Part shown: in pieces, positions 43,860-57,700 of the stretch
How positions within the stretch are numbered: the stretch's first letter is position 1
Layout of the letters: each line of letters begins with the position of its first letter
From: Enoplolaimus lenunculus
Lineage: Eukaryota > Nematoda > Enoplea > Enoplida > Thoracostomopsidae
Assembly (NCBI GenBank): GCA_030248215.1
Contig: JASANG010003081.1
Span: forward strand, 1-64,000
Length of the DNA: 64,000 nt
Reading direction: 5' to 3'
Translations under genes and position numbers: made by a program
The notes under the pieces: model-generated
The model's input: only the letters and a program-made list of their open reading frames with translations
What the model was told of the DNA's origin: nothing
The model's database searches: none

Positions 43860-45765
43860 AAGTTATATTTAGATTTTTTCAAGAATTTTATACCGTGAGT
43901 GAAGTCATTGTTTCAAGCAAATTAAGTTTTAGCTTAAGTAAACTACGGTCAGATATTCGGTCACAACACAAACGTGCACCGTAGTCTATGAAATAAGATA
44001 TAGACTCCATTTGCTATAAAAACGAAACTTAACCGTTTATAAGCGAAATACAACATGTAGTAAAATGAAACTTGTCTAATGTGTTGTTTTTAGTTGGGTT
44101 GTCATCATCTTTTGTAGCAGATTGTTGGGCACATTGAAATGTGAATAAAAAGTTGCAAGAGAATAGGTTTTCGTTTGTTATTAGCGTCTGCCTGCGGTCT
44201 TATTGCATTAAAGATGAAATGCACAATTCTAAATATATGTACGTTTAATGAGTAATTTTTCTTCGAAGTAAGTATTTAATAAAACGCTAATGTAAATGGC
44301 CCTGCCCAACTTAGTGAGCCTGCTTGACGGCTTGTAAACATATGTGCGTTCCATAGCACTTCTAAATTCTAATGCAAGCTTGCGTTCTACATTTACGCAG
44401 GCTAATGTTTTGTTTAAAGAAATTTTAAAAAACAATCATTTGAAACCTTTCTTTGAAATTCTTTGATCCTTTTTATATGCTCGGCTGGTAGGTAACGTGC
44501 CTGATTTGCAAAGTGCGGTTAAATATTAATATTTCGTATGAAAATTCGTTGGAAATCTTGAATAGTTCTAATCCGTAAACATTAACATACTTATCGTTGT
44601 ACGTATATACCACTTTAAATAAATTATTATTTTTAAAATTTGTTCTATGCCAAAAATTTATATAAATTGCGTTAGACAACGAAAATTGTCTGTTAAATGG
44701 CAGAATTTAGGTGTAGTTGGTTTATTCAAAAAATTTCAAAATAGGCAATTTTTGGGTAGACAGCGGCTGATAGAAATAGTGACATGTACTGGATCGTAAG
44801 TATGGCAGTAGCAGACTGTCGGTCTTGACCGGAAGTCGATCAACGCGCGCATTAGACGTTTCGTCTGTTAAATTCGGTCGACTGAACCGAAGTGATCCTA
44901 TCCTGAACCAGACTGCAACATTGAACAAGCGGAACCGAGAATTTTTGGTCATGTCTGGTGCACACGGAGTGGTACTTTATCTGCGGGTAAATGCGGGTCG
45001 GGTAAAAAATTTGAGTTGTGGATAAACCCGCTGGTAAAGATTTGTACCACGAATCACGCGGATAAAAAATTCACAATGTTTCGTGCGCCAAGCTTTCAAG
45101 TTTTAAGGTGCAAAACTAACGCTATTGTCTGTTTTACTTCTGGTCAATTGCTGTCCGGTGCTTTATTTAGTAGGGTTTGAAATTTTATTATTTCCAGTAA
45201 ACTTTCGTGTGTAAAATTTGTTGCAGCTATATATAACGCAAAACTTCATTAAAGCGCAAATCACCTACGATCTTTAAAATTCTGGTTTAGCTTCAAGCGC
45301 GGATGAAAGGTGGGCCGCGGGAAGATTTTCTTGCTCGGGTAGAAAATTCTTATGCGTGGGTAATGCGCGAGTCTGGTAAAAATCCTACCGACATCCCACG
45401 CTGGGTCTACATCACTTTTTTTAAAATAACCCAAGACACTTTTTAGTCTTGTACTTGTTCACCGTGGGAGTAGCACACCATTGCTATGTGCGATCTCAAA
45501 TAGTTCCGCTCTAGGCCCAACTTTATACTTATTATATATACCGTCGATGTAAATAATTTTTACTTGCTAATTTTTTTCGGTGGCTTATACTTGAGCAGTT
45601 TTAACTAAATTTATTCAAATTTTAGGGTTGTTAACATGGTCTGTAATACGAATGAGGTTATACGTAGTAATGTGGGAGCTACACGTGTTCGGATCTGCCT
45701 AACCGACATCCTTTATATTCTGTAAACTGATTCGCCACTTGACCTGTACATAGTTTTTCGCAATA

Positions 45766-48700
45766 ATGGTGCATCAACAGATTGTGGTTGGGATTTGTGC
45801 GATGGAGAAGAAAAGTCGAGCGAAACAGATGGAAGAAATATTACACCGAATGCTGGAGCGATATTCTAGATTAAAGGTATGAGTTGCTAAACCTTGGAAG
45901 TGAATTATTCGGTAACAAGTATTTTGTTTTCCACTTCCAGCTCCGATGGCGGTGTGGCGGTATTTTTTAACCTTCCAATTACGGTATTTTTTAATTCCGG
46001 TTACACCATGACTACCGGATACCAGTTATCTACAGTGGTTGTCCCGAATTTGAATACATTGCTTTTTTACAAACATTTAGTTGCGGCTGCATTTCGGGGC
46101 AAGTTAAGAAGTTCAGGATTTGATACACTGTAATCAAGATGAAAAATTCAAACTAGCATTTAGTTCTAATTTAGTAAAAATATTGTACTGCGAGGCTCAA
46201 ATGGATGCTCTGTCCGGTTCCGGGTAACAATTTACTATTAATATCCGATCGCACCGCGGTATGATTATAGATATGTATTTTCGAAGAAAGAATGATTCTC
46301 AATGATCCGGTTGAAAAGTGGCCGTTGTGCGATTGTTTGATTTCATTTTATTCCGTTGGATTTCCGTTGGATAAAGCGATTCGATATGTGAAACTGCGAC
46401 GGCCATACGTAATAAATGATCTCCAGCGTCAGTATGATTTGTTGGACAGGTTAGCGACGTTTAATTTCCCTTTGCTGACTTGCCACACTAGTCATGACCT
46501 GCCGTAAACTTTTCATCTGGAAAATTTGCTGACAGCATTGAAGAACAACTGTGCATTGTTCTTAGAGACTTGCTTTTTCTCGACGCAACTGCACATTGTG
46601 AGTCTCACTGTTTACCACTTAAACGTATAGACATCTACTCGACGAGACCTATCTGTCGAAATTTCGCTACGGTTAATCAGCTTAATATATAGTGAACAGT
46701 GACTTTGATGTACCTGAAGATTTACGAGTTTTTTAAAAATAAATTTTGCCGTTGGATTCCAGGACGAAAACCTACGAAAAATTAAAGAGCACGGGAATCA
46801 AATTGCCAAGACACGCAATCTGTCGGCGACCTGAACCAGGAGCTCCTTGTACACTGAATTCCGTTACGAATTCTACGATTTCTGAAATTGAACCTGGTAC
46901 GTAATGTGATAATATTGGCCATGTGGTTTGAAAAAAATATTAAAAAACACTTTTCAATGAAACAAAATTTCAATAATTACGTATATATTTATATATAGTG
47001 GCCGGGGATTGGAGAAAAATAAAACTGCTTTAATTCTTCCGGAGGAAGAATATAACTAGTTTAATTTGACCGTGACACCGACATTTATTGCTAAAAATTA
47101 TTATATAGCACTATATAATATTATTCGTAACCAAAATCGCAAGATTACGGTGTGAATTTTGTTCGAAATGACAATAATGAGGAGTTTGGGAAGTCCAGTT
47201 AATGCAAAGACTCTTGTAGAAACAAATTATAGTATATGTATATTATAACTAGTTAGTACTTTAATTGGCTAGATTAGGTTTAACTTTGTATTGAAATATG
47301 CACTTAAATATCTGGCTCATGCTCCGATATTTTTTGGTATCTGGTTGAAACCTGATGTTACACACGCTGAGAATTTAGCATAATAGTCAATATTACAGCT
47401 TTAATATGATGGTGTCAGCGAATGTATTGCTGTTATTCAACAATTGTTTCTCTCCTCATTTCTTACAGCGACACAGTCCGACCATAGTGCACAGACGCAG
47501 TCGGATTTTGAGGCACAAATTAAAGAAATCGAAGACCACATTGATCTCAGCGGCCAAACTTTTCACAAACCATTTGTCGAAAAGCCGGTCAGTGCCGAAA
47601 ATCACAACATCATTATTTATTTCCCATCGTCTGCTGGTGGTGGTTCTCAGCGTTTGTTTCGGAAGGTATGCGTGTTGGCAATATTGCGTGTTTGACAGAT
47701 TGCATAAGCACTTCGTTGTATATTTTCTGAGTTTTCAAAATCTTATTAAGTAATTACTTACGTGATACTTAAGTAATTACTTAAGTCATCGACTTAAGAA
47801 AACAGTTAACTTTATGAGCAAAAACAAATAACGAAAATATTATGAGCAACTATGGTAACAAGAAAGCCATAGTTTTCTTAAAGAGGTAACATAAGTTTAC
47901 AATTTTAATTAGACAAAAGTTGATATGCCTGAACTGTAACTATGTAATATATAAAATTTTGTCTGAACTGTAAATATGCAGTACGTTAATTACTTGACTT
48001 AAGTAAAGCTTTTAAAAACGACATAATGGTTAAGTAATGAGTGAGGTTTCAGAAACCCAGCCGTTGTTCACTTAGATAGTATGTTGTCCGGAAGTTGTTG
48101 GAACTTGTGAACCCAAGGAGACGGTGGTTGAAAACAGCCTTTTCTCGCTATAGTCCAGTTGTTTAAATGGTTTAAGTGCTTTATTTATCTTCTGAGTACT
48201 GTCGTTATATAACTAAATGGCATGTTCTCAAACTTCGGGTAGCGCATTATTTATTGAAATATTGTGCCTTTTGTTGTGATTAATTTTGTTTAAAGTGCTG
48301 TTTATCTTTTTACAATCATATCTTAGTTTAGGTTGGCAATAAGAGTAGTGTATACAGCACAGAGAGCAACATTCGTCGCAACGGTTCTTATATTTATGAA
48401 GAATACTTGCCAACTGACGGTGTAGATGTGAAGGTAAACCAACTGTAGTAGTTTTAATTAGATAGCATGTTATGTAGCAAATCCGCGCAGGTCATGTTTT
48501 GTCATTGAAAAAATCACGATTGTTTTTGAAATTTCGTGTGAGTTGCATTCTGGTTAGTCCGAATGAGCTTTATCGGATGTGCCATATTTGAAAGTATATT
48601 CCGGGCTGACATTACCGATACGTTTAAAACGCTTTAATTCTAGGGTGGGCTTGCGAAATGTCCACGTGGCATTCGTATAATATTTTGAGAACGGGCGGCG

Positions 48701-51700
48701 CTCTATCAGGAAATTTTTTAACTGTGTTAAGTTTAGAAAGAAGTATTAACATTAATATCGTTCACAATTGTTCTGTAGTACGTACGCATTTGGTTTGGTA
48801 TTTTATTTCAAAATTTTAGTTTGTGATCTTATTAAGGTCTACGCTGTCGGACCATTTTACGCGCATGCTGAAGCGCGGAAGTCACCCGGTTTAGATGGCA
48901 AGGTTGAACGTGACCGCAGCGGTAAAGAAGTCAGATATCCTGTGATATTGTCAAATGTTGAAAAAATGATTGCTCGTAGGGTTGTTTTGGCATTCCAGGT
49001 AAATACTGAACCGTTCTATGTAGTTTTCAGTATTTTTCCGGTTTTATTTTGATTTAAAATGAAATATTCTAGTATTTACTTCCTGCTTGCCCCTGTGAAA
49101 ATCATTTTGGTTGATTGGATCACGTTGAATATTGACTGGTTGTTTTTATCTTGTTGTTTTCAGCAAAATGTGTGTGGATTTGATTTACTGCGCTCAAATG
49201 GTAAATCATACGTGTGCGATGTGAACGGGTTTTCTTTTGTCAAAAATTCCGTCAAGTATTACGAAGACGCAGCTAATATTCTTGGCAATATGATTATGAG
49301 ACGTCTTGCGCCATACCTGCAAATTCCGTGGACTCCGCATTACCAGATCGGTAATTCTTATTTCGAAAACCGGAGACCTAAGTTTGTAAAAGTGAAGAAA
49401 ACTGTTTGTTATTGTTAATGTACGCCTCGCCTTATTTCTCATGTTTATTTTAGTTTTTGCATCTTAACGTTAGTCGTACAGTTAGGTGTTGTGCACGAAT
49501 AGTGCATTCGAGGATTCAAATTTTAAAGGCCCCAAGTACAGCTTTTGCTTCGTTGCAAAAGCTGAACTCGTTATGAACATGAAAATGCACCTGGCGGTTA
49601 AAAAGCTAATGATAGTGCAAAATTTTTATAATTACAGCGAGCTTTAACTCCACGGTGAAACTTTGATATAACATGTTTCAAATATTATGGTTCTAGAGGA
49701 TCCACCGCTAGCACAGACGACAACGGGTAAAATGATGGAACTTCGGTGTGTTCTTGCTGTAATACGACATGGTGACCGAACTCCAAAGCAGAAAATGAAA
49801 ATGGAAGTTCGCCATCCGAGGTATGTTTACAGACGGTTAGACACGGAAAGTCATAAATTTAGCACCCTGACTTGTAGATGCAGAAAAGTGTTACTCTGAC
49901 AGTCAAATGTTACAGGATTTGCTCACAACGGATTCTGGAGTTTTCTTGTGATCAATCGTGTGTTTTTACTTTCTTTTTTCCTGTTGGTTAACCATGTTAG
50001 TTTTTTTAGGTTTTTTGACTTGTTTCGCAAATATGGCGGATTTAAGAAAGGCCAGCTAAAGTTGAAGCAGCCAAATCAGTTACAAGAAGTACTAGATTTA
50101 GCGCGTGAGCTGTTAGCGACGATGCAAACTCCTGAAAGTGAATGTTGTAGTGTGGATTTGGATTGCAGCGGCAGTGACGCCAGATGCGATTTAACGAGGA
50201 AAACAGGTTTGTATTTTCAAATTCTTTATTCAATTATAGCGTTAATTAGTATGCTGAATTTGCAGTCAGGGGCGTAACCAGGATGTTGAAAAAGCTGTTA
50301 CGTTTTATAAGCATTTCGAAGGATAAAAATTCTCGTTTTGTCATCTGAAAAAATTCTTTACCCCTGGACAAGTCGCAAAAAGGGTTTACCCCATAAACCC
50401 ATGGCTGTCTGCAAGCTTAGTTGTAGACAATAATACTACTACAACTAACTGCAGCTTAGGTATTGTTTGATTTGTGGTTTAGAAACTCCAGTTCATCGGC
50501 GGTCGTATATGAGTGGTAACTCGGATTGCCGAAATCAGGCGCATTCATACTCAATGGATTCAATAGCTTCCAAGGCTCCGCAAACGCCAAAGGATTTGTC
50601 ATCAGGTGCATTATTTCGCCAGTTTTTGTTTCGAACGTTTTTTTAGTTAATTTTTGAACGAACTTTTGCACTATGCTTGAAATACGGGCTGAACCAGTTG
50701 TCTCCTAGTTGTAACCTTTTTCACTGTAGCGATACGTAATTTTTGTATAAAAGTGGAACTATGAAATTAAATATTTTTTGTGACTGATGCTTACTGCACA
50801 AGGCCTATTATGTTCCGTGCATGATGCTAGCTAAAACACATCTTTACTTTAGGCCGTTGTTCAAAACTCGCATCACACGATTGTGTGCAGCGAATGTCGT
50901 CATCTGTTCATGAAATCCATTGCACTCATCATAGAATGACAAATAGTTTAGGTGATAGTGATGATATGCGAACAAAATTAGAACAACTAAAAGATGTTTT
51001 GGAGATGTAAGTGACACAAAAATTGCAAGTCTACATCGTTATGTGGAAATTTTCATCAATGGTTATCTTGGGGTTTTTTGTATAGCAAAATGTCACAATG
51101 GTTTTTTTGCATGCTTTGAAAGAACAGTTAACTTTCTATCGAAGGTAAAAGATTGTTTAAATAACGTGGTTTTGAGTGTTGTGGCTAGATTTCCGAAACA
51201 CAAATGCATGCTTTTAGATATTGTATTTTAAAAACGAGAGGTTGGAGCGTAATGTATTTCATGGACTGAATTAAGTGCGCCGTAGTCTTGAACGCGTTTG
51301 CGGTCTTAGTTTGTCGCGTCTAGAGATGCGCGTGCAGTCGCCTATAAAATGTGGTTATGTTTTGCGCTTCCATTCTTAATGTATTTGTTTTTCGTGTTTA
51401 TAAACCACGTGAATACAATGCGGTGCTTTACAGCACTTAATAAGCTTCCTTTTGTGCGATTTGTAAACGCAATCGGATGAAAGTTTGCAGCAAAAGAACT
51501 ATGAGTTTAAGGGCGTGTTATGTTATGACATAGAACAGTCCAAGGTGTATTATTACCAACGTAATGTATGCTGCCGTTTAGCAGTGGGGATCTGCAGTGT
51601 TGTGATTTTTGTTCTTTTTCGATCTCGAATTTTATAAAACAAGCCTAGTGTTTCTTTTTCGATTTTGAATTTTATAAACCGAACCCTGTGTATAAACAGA

Positions 51701-54700
51701 AAATTTTGGTTTCAGGTATGGCCACTTTTCCGGTCTAAATCGTAAAGTGCAGCTAAAATATATGTCTTTTGGGGCATCATCATCTTCGGCGCATTCTTCT
51801 GACGCTCAGGGATCAAGCGGAGAAGGTACAACAACCAAAACAGGAGCGTGGAACAGCAGTTGTTACGAATCTGACGTTTGTGAAAATACTAATAGCGGTA
51901 ACGAAAGTAAGCTTAAACGAAATTCGAGCAAATGTGACAGTTCTGAACGTTGTGTGTTACCGGATTCGGAGACCATTGAACGAGAGCCATCGATATTGTT
52001 GATCCTGAAATGGGGCGGCGAGCTTACTCCAGCAGGTCGAATTCAAGCTGAACAACTCGGCAAAGCATTCCGCAGTTTGTATCCAGGCAGTGAAGAAGGA
52101 GATACTAGTTTGGGATTTTTGCGCTTGCACAGTACGTATCGTCACGATTTGAGGATATACGCCTCTGAGGAAGGCAGGGTACAGTCCACTGCAGGTGCGT
52201 TCACAAAAGGTCTTTTAGCCTTAGAAGGCGAAATTACACCAATCCTCGTTCAAATGGTCAAATCTGCGAACACTAGTGGACTCTTGGAAGACTGTCAAAA
52301 TTCACGGCGACTTCAAGCCAAAGCGTCGTCGTTTTTGAATGATTATCTACAGCAAAATATTGAGTTTGGTCCAGACGACTACGCCCGGCTGAATCCAACT
52401 GGCGATAAATCAATTCAGCGCAGTCTGGAATTTATTCGAAATCCATACGAAATGTGTGAGCGCATTTATGCGCTGATTTGCAAGCTGGTAGCTAGCATTC
52501 ATCAACGTCGTGTAGATTGTATGAGAAATGGATTAGGTATGTTTCTACTGCTGGGTAGCTATGTTTTAATTGTGTGTGGATTGTAGTATAAATAGGAGTT
52601 TACGTCTTTTGAAGCAATTTGCGTAAGCAAACGGTGTTTTTAATGGTTTAACAGACTTTCTACTTTTGGGCCATGTTTATAAAGTTTTTAGTTTTACTTT
52701 GCTACTAAAATTTTCAATGTTGCTCGCGATTTCTGTCTTGCGAGCGTAGTCTTGTTATGCAAACCGTAGGTTTACACTGAGCTAAATCAGCGCAACAGTA
52801 GCAAGTTACTGCTAAGAGCAAATGTATGTCGTATTTCTTTTTTCAGATACTCATTTTTACGTGAACGAAAGTCTAATGTTAATGAGTCAACGATGGACAA
52901 AGTTGAAGCGAGATTTCCGTCGTGTCAAGAAGCAAACTGTGGTATTTGACATTTCCAAGATTCCTGATATTTACGATAACGCCAAATATTGTTTTCAACA
53001 TAACGCTCGTGCCATACAATTTGATCAGATAGATACTTTGTATTTGTTGTCAAAGAACATGGCGGATGTGATTGTTCCACTGGTAGGTGTTCGCATTTCG
53101 TTATTGTATTCAGCTGAAGGTTTTTAATTGGGTGGCTTATTGCAGCAGTGTACAGGTTTAATTGGCAAAGATATAATTATTACTTTCAAAGTTATATCGC
53201 ATATCTTTCTACAGCTGCCAGTTGGGGAAAGTTTTTGTAGATTATGGTTTTTTAACTAATCAAACAAATTTTGTTAGGTTTTAAGCATGTTTTATTATTT
53301 CAAATCGGTGTTTTATTTTTCATTGTTGGTATTGATGTTCATTTGTGTGCAAACTAGTTGCTAAATGGTGCTACGTGGCATTTAGGTGCGCTTTGCTACA
53401 TCAGAATTACCACGGTTTTTGTAAAGTTTTAACGCTAAGATCGAAACATCTTTCAGCATTGTATGTTTGTTTATATTTTTGTTCTTTTATAAACGTCTAT
53501 TGTTCTTTTAAGGAGTATGGTATAACGCGGAGTGAAAAGGCCCGTATTGGCCAAGGGATATGTGCTCCACTTTTGGAAAAACTGAAACTTGACTTGCACC
53601 AATCGATAACTGGTGATTCTGAAGAAGAGTCATTTACACGTTTGGATCCGAGGTAATCTGCTGTAGGGAAAGAAAGTGTTTACAAATACCGCAGATATTT
53701 GAATGTTTGTTTACTTTCTGACACCAAGTCAATCAGCTTAAATGACAAACTGGTTTAGTTTTGTTGTGTACAGTCTCCGATATAATTAAGTACAATCGCT
53801 GTCTCGTTCTAAACCGCGGCTTTGATCGCAATTGCTTGTATTTTAACTGCTCGTGGGAACTGCGAGCAAAACCGCAACTTAATTTTTTCAATGATTTCGT
53901 AAAGGCCGTGACTACCGCGTTTTCAAACGGGACCGCAATTGCGTCCGAATATAAGGTCATGATTGAAGTCGCGTCTACAAGCAATAATACTAGCAATTCC
54001 TTTTTGCGGTCAGGGTTATGGTCGCAGTAACTGCGAGCAGGTAAAATTGTGAGTGATTGCGTCCAAGAAGCAAGGAATCGCGATATGAGCCGCATTTTGG
54101 AACGCGACCGCGATCACACACAATTCATCGCTCGCATTTTGTTTCCTTAGGTATTCCGAAGACATAGCAACACCAATGCGCCATGTTCGAACTCGGTTGT
54201 ACTTCACAAGTAAAAGTCACATTCATTCGTTGATGAATTTGCTTCGATACGGCGATCTCTTGGACGAAGTAAAATATATAAATTTCAGTTCTACCTTTGT
54301 AAATGTGTCTATAGACAAATGGCTGCGCAGGGTATTCCGCTACGCCTAATAAAAGAGTGCGTTAGGAGAGCTGGTTTACGACATATTTATTCTTGGCGAT
54401 TTGTTTGGCTCTACCTATGTGTTTTTACGGTATTGTAACACAACGAACGCAGAAATTCACTTCGGTCGGCACTCCAGGGAACGTCTTCGTAAGTTTGTGG
54501 TTACCAAATCACGCACAAACCTCGAATTCTCGCAAAAAAACTTGCACTATATGCATGGCGAAACAATTAAAGTCAATATTCCCACGCTCAAAATTGATTA
54601 CGTACACAATTCAGAAATTTCAGTATAGCAAGATCGTATTAACTCAAAATGAATACGTACTAATAACACCCCAAAATTAAAATAAAATGTAAAATTACGA

Positions 54701-57700
54701 CTACTTTGCATGTTATACTCTTTAAATCGCACAAATAATTCTATGACACCGTAATTCAACTTCCATACGAGAAATGTTCCTAGTTAGCACAACAATGGAC
54801 CGTTGTTTACCAACAAACTTTACAATAGTTACCAAAAAGTTACAATTCACAATGAGAAGATTATTTGAACTAGTACTCGCAGCACAGAACCTATTAGGAC
54901 TCTAATTATCACCCAAAACAGAATAAGTGAATGAATAATTTACGGTTTTATTACGGAAGTAACTGTGTGTGCGCACACTAATAAACAAGTGCAACCACCG
55001 GAATTGTTAATCGATTTCTAGGAAATTTATAAAAAATTTTAAAATTTTTCAAAAATGCTGGAAAGCTTTTAAAATTAACTAATGACAAGTGTTTTCTTAG
55101 AAATTTTAACGATAAATTTTGCTGAAATCTAGCAAAAAGCTGTTTTGACTTAAAATTTAGTTTTTGAGAACTTTTCAGAACTTAAAATTTGAATATCAAA
55201 TCTCCGAATTATATGTTTTGACCAAAATTTCTCGTTTTTAAAAGAACCGTGATCTTTACAATCGCATAAAAAGTAAAAATTCCTTATTTTGATGAAAATC
55301 CGTAATTTTCAAAACAAAACGTAGTTCATTTCTTGGAATCACCGCCACAAAAAAGTTGACGAGAGAAAAAACAGGGTCAACCAAACATTTACTAGTTAAA
55401 AAATTCTCTGACCATTGAGGGATTATACAAGTAGACTTAACACAATGCTGGGACTTGTCTTCGTCTAAAAACCCATAACTTTACAGCTTAAGTAGTCCAA
55501 AATTTTGTGCCCGCGCACCTTGTCTTGCTGACAAAATCATTAATACTGGCACAATCAAACAAAATACATCTGCTGGCACGCCGTAAATTTGCATTGTTCC
55601 ACGTAGTTAAAGCACACCGTCATAATTATACACCCCCACATAAACAGCTTTTAGACACGTCTTACAATGTAGCAACCACCGGCCTATACACATATATACA
55701 TACACACGCTTGCATACGCTGGCATAAAACCCACAAAAATTCCAATACCTGAACCAAACTAAACAATGAGGGGCACACCAATGGCCTAAATTTCGTAGAG
55801 GGGTTGGAATAAAATTTAAAGTGTAACCATCCTTACTAAATATGGACCTGAGGAACATACTACAAGAGACCGCTGAAAATTTTTTGCATTTCCTACATCT
55901 TCCACCACTTAATAATGTCAGAAAGGCTTAATAATGATCTCCTTCTAAACTTCTGGGGCAGAAACACTTCAGCCCTAGAATAATATCCCGCGTAGCAATT
56001 TGCGCTATGATATATGCGCGTGGCAAGGATATGAGCAGAAATTGATTTTTCGTTGTAACTAGAATTTATTTAGGTTATTTGGTTGCGGATTATTACAACA
56101 GGCTGTTCAAAGTTTCTGAGATTTAGCTCATCTTTGTTTTTCTAAATGAAGGTGGTGAGTTAACTGCCAAATGTGGAAAGTTTAAACGGTATTGTTGTTC
56201 AGAATGGTTCGTAGTGTTGTTTTTCAATTACGCGCGACCGTTGACAAAATTGCGCTTAGCTAAGGCTGCAGTGGCAACCCGGCCAATTATATGATCGAAA
56301 CGGAAATTCTAAAACTTCAATATGGACCGTAATATTAGTGTTCTCATGAACTACAACCAGATAGGGATTGATTCAATAGCATTGTTTGTAATAAATCTGA
56401 CGAACCAGTTAGAAAACCTTGTTCAGATAATGGAACTGATGTGTCGTTTTGTGGTCAAAGGTAAGAAAAATCCTACTCCGTTTCATGTTGTTGCTTTTGA
56501 AAAATCTTATTTTGTGTAATTCAACGCATTAAATTGAACATTGCTATATTATGTAGGCTACTGCTAATCAATATTATTATTATTGTAGTCGAAAGATAAA
56601 CAGTGGCGGCGCGCAACCGATTTTCTAAGTTGTGTCACGGAATACAATTACATGTCGCAGCTTGTGTTGATGTTATACGAAGATAGTTCAAAAGATATTT
56701 CATCAGATGACAGATTTCACGTCGAAATACACTTTTCGCCTGGTGCGCTTCCGTGCATACAAACAACTGATTTGAAGCAACTCGGATACAGGTAAGGGGG
56801 ACTTATCGGTTGTTTGGTGTGAAAATTTTTGTTGCGTTCCTCAAGACAACTGTAATTATATATTCGCCGGAAACGGTTGAAATTGGTAGATATGGAACCG
56901 CTTATGCGTGTAGAACGTACAATGCTGGGTGCTCGCTGGAAGGTGCGCCCTCAGGTTAATGCCTTTCTGTTTATATAGAGGGCATCACAATAACGTCGAT
57001 TTAATGTAATGTGTACATGCTGTTCATTTTAATAGCGAGGTGAAAACCTTTTAGTATAATGCGAATATTTCACTTCTGAAAGCATATCAGCAAAAATTCT
57101 GTTAAGTGATACCAGTAGTTAATATTGTACTGACAGTTAGTAGATGAGTGTGCTAGCATATAAAAATGACCCTAGGTTGTACCTTGAATGATCCTTCCAT
57201 TCTTCAATATGCTGCCAGGTTTGTCCACTAGGTTGAATTTAAGAGACACTCCGTACAAAATTGGCAAGAGTAAGAGGCCATCAATGTTGCCACAGATTCG
57301 CTCGTTTAAGTAATGCAGTGCTACGTAGCTTTTTATGGTGATGCAATGCGCCTTATTCGTGTTAACTTTAAGGTCACGATACAACAACAGCGTGTTTTCA
57401 TCAGGTGGGCCACACGAAGATGACTCCGAGGATGTAAGTCGGAAGTGATTTTTGTTTTGGACTCCTTGTTATGCAAGGGAAAAGCTCTGCTAGCATTGTA
57501 ACGAAAGTAATCACGATTAGATTCATTGTGTTTGTGTATTTAGATGTATTATAGTCGCCATTGCGATCCCTGTCACATTGAGGTGTTCATGTTAGGTTTG
57601 AGATTTGCTCAAAAGTTACATTGAAAGATTTTTTCAAAAATTATTTTTGATTCCTTCCGTTGTATGTACTTGTGGTTTTGATTATATCTCATCTTGCGTT

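Larger units (their letters stand above)
38113..45765. other. Intergenic region between NGLY1 and PPIP5K
   Basis: No conserved exon found. Holds SINE copies, a MITE, an array copy, hAT-like ends and one possible small secreted-peptide frame, listed separately. Stretches not covered by those entries (for example 39120-40480, 42100-42560, 43900-45700) show only short unconserved frames. Around 44940-45420 words like 'gcgggtaaatgcgggtcgggtaa' suggest another, unresolved, motif-rich element. Confidence 0.4.
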
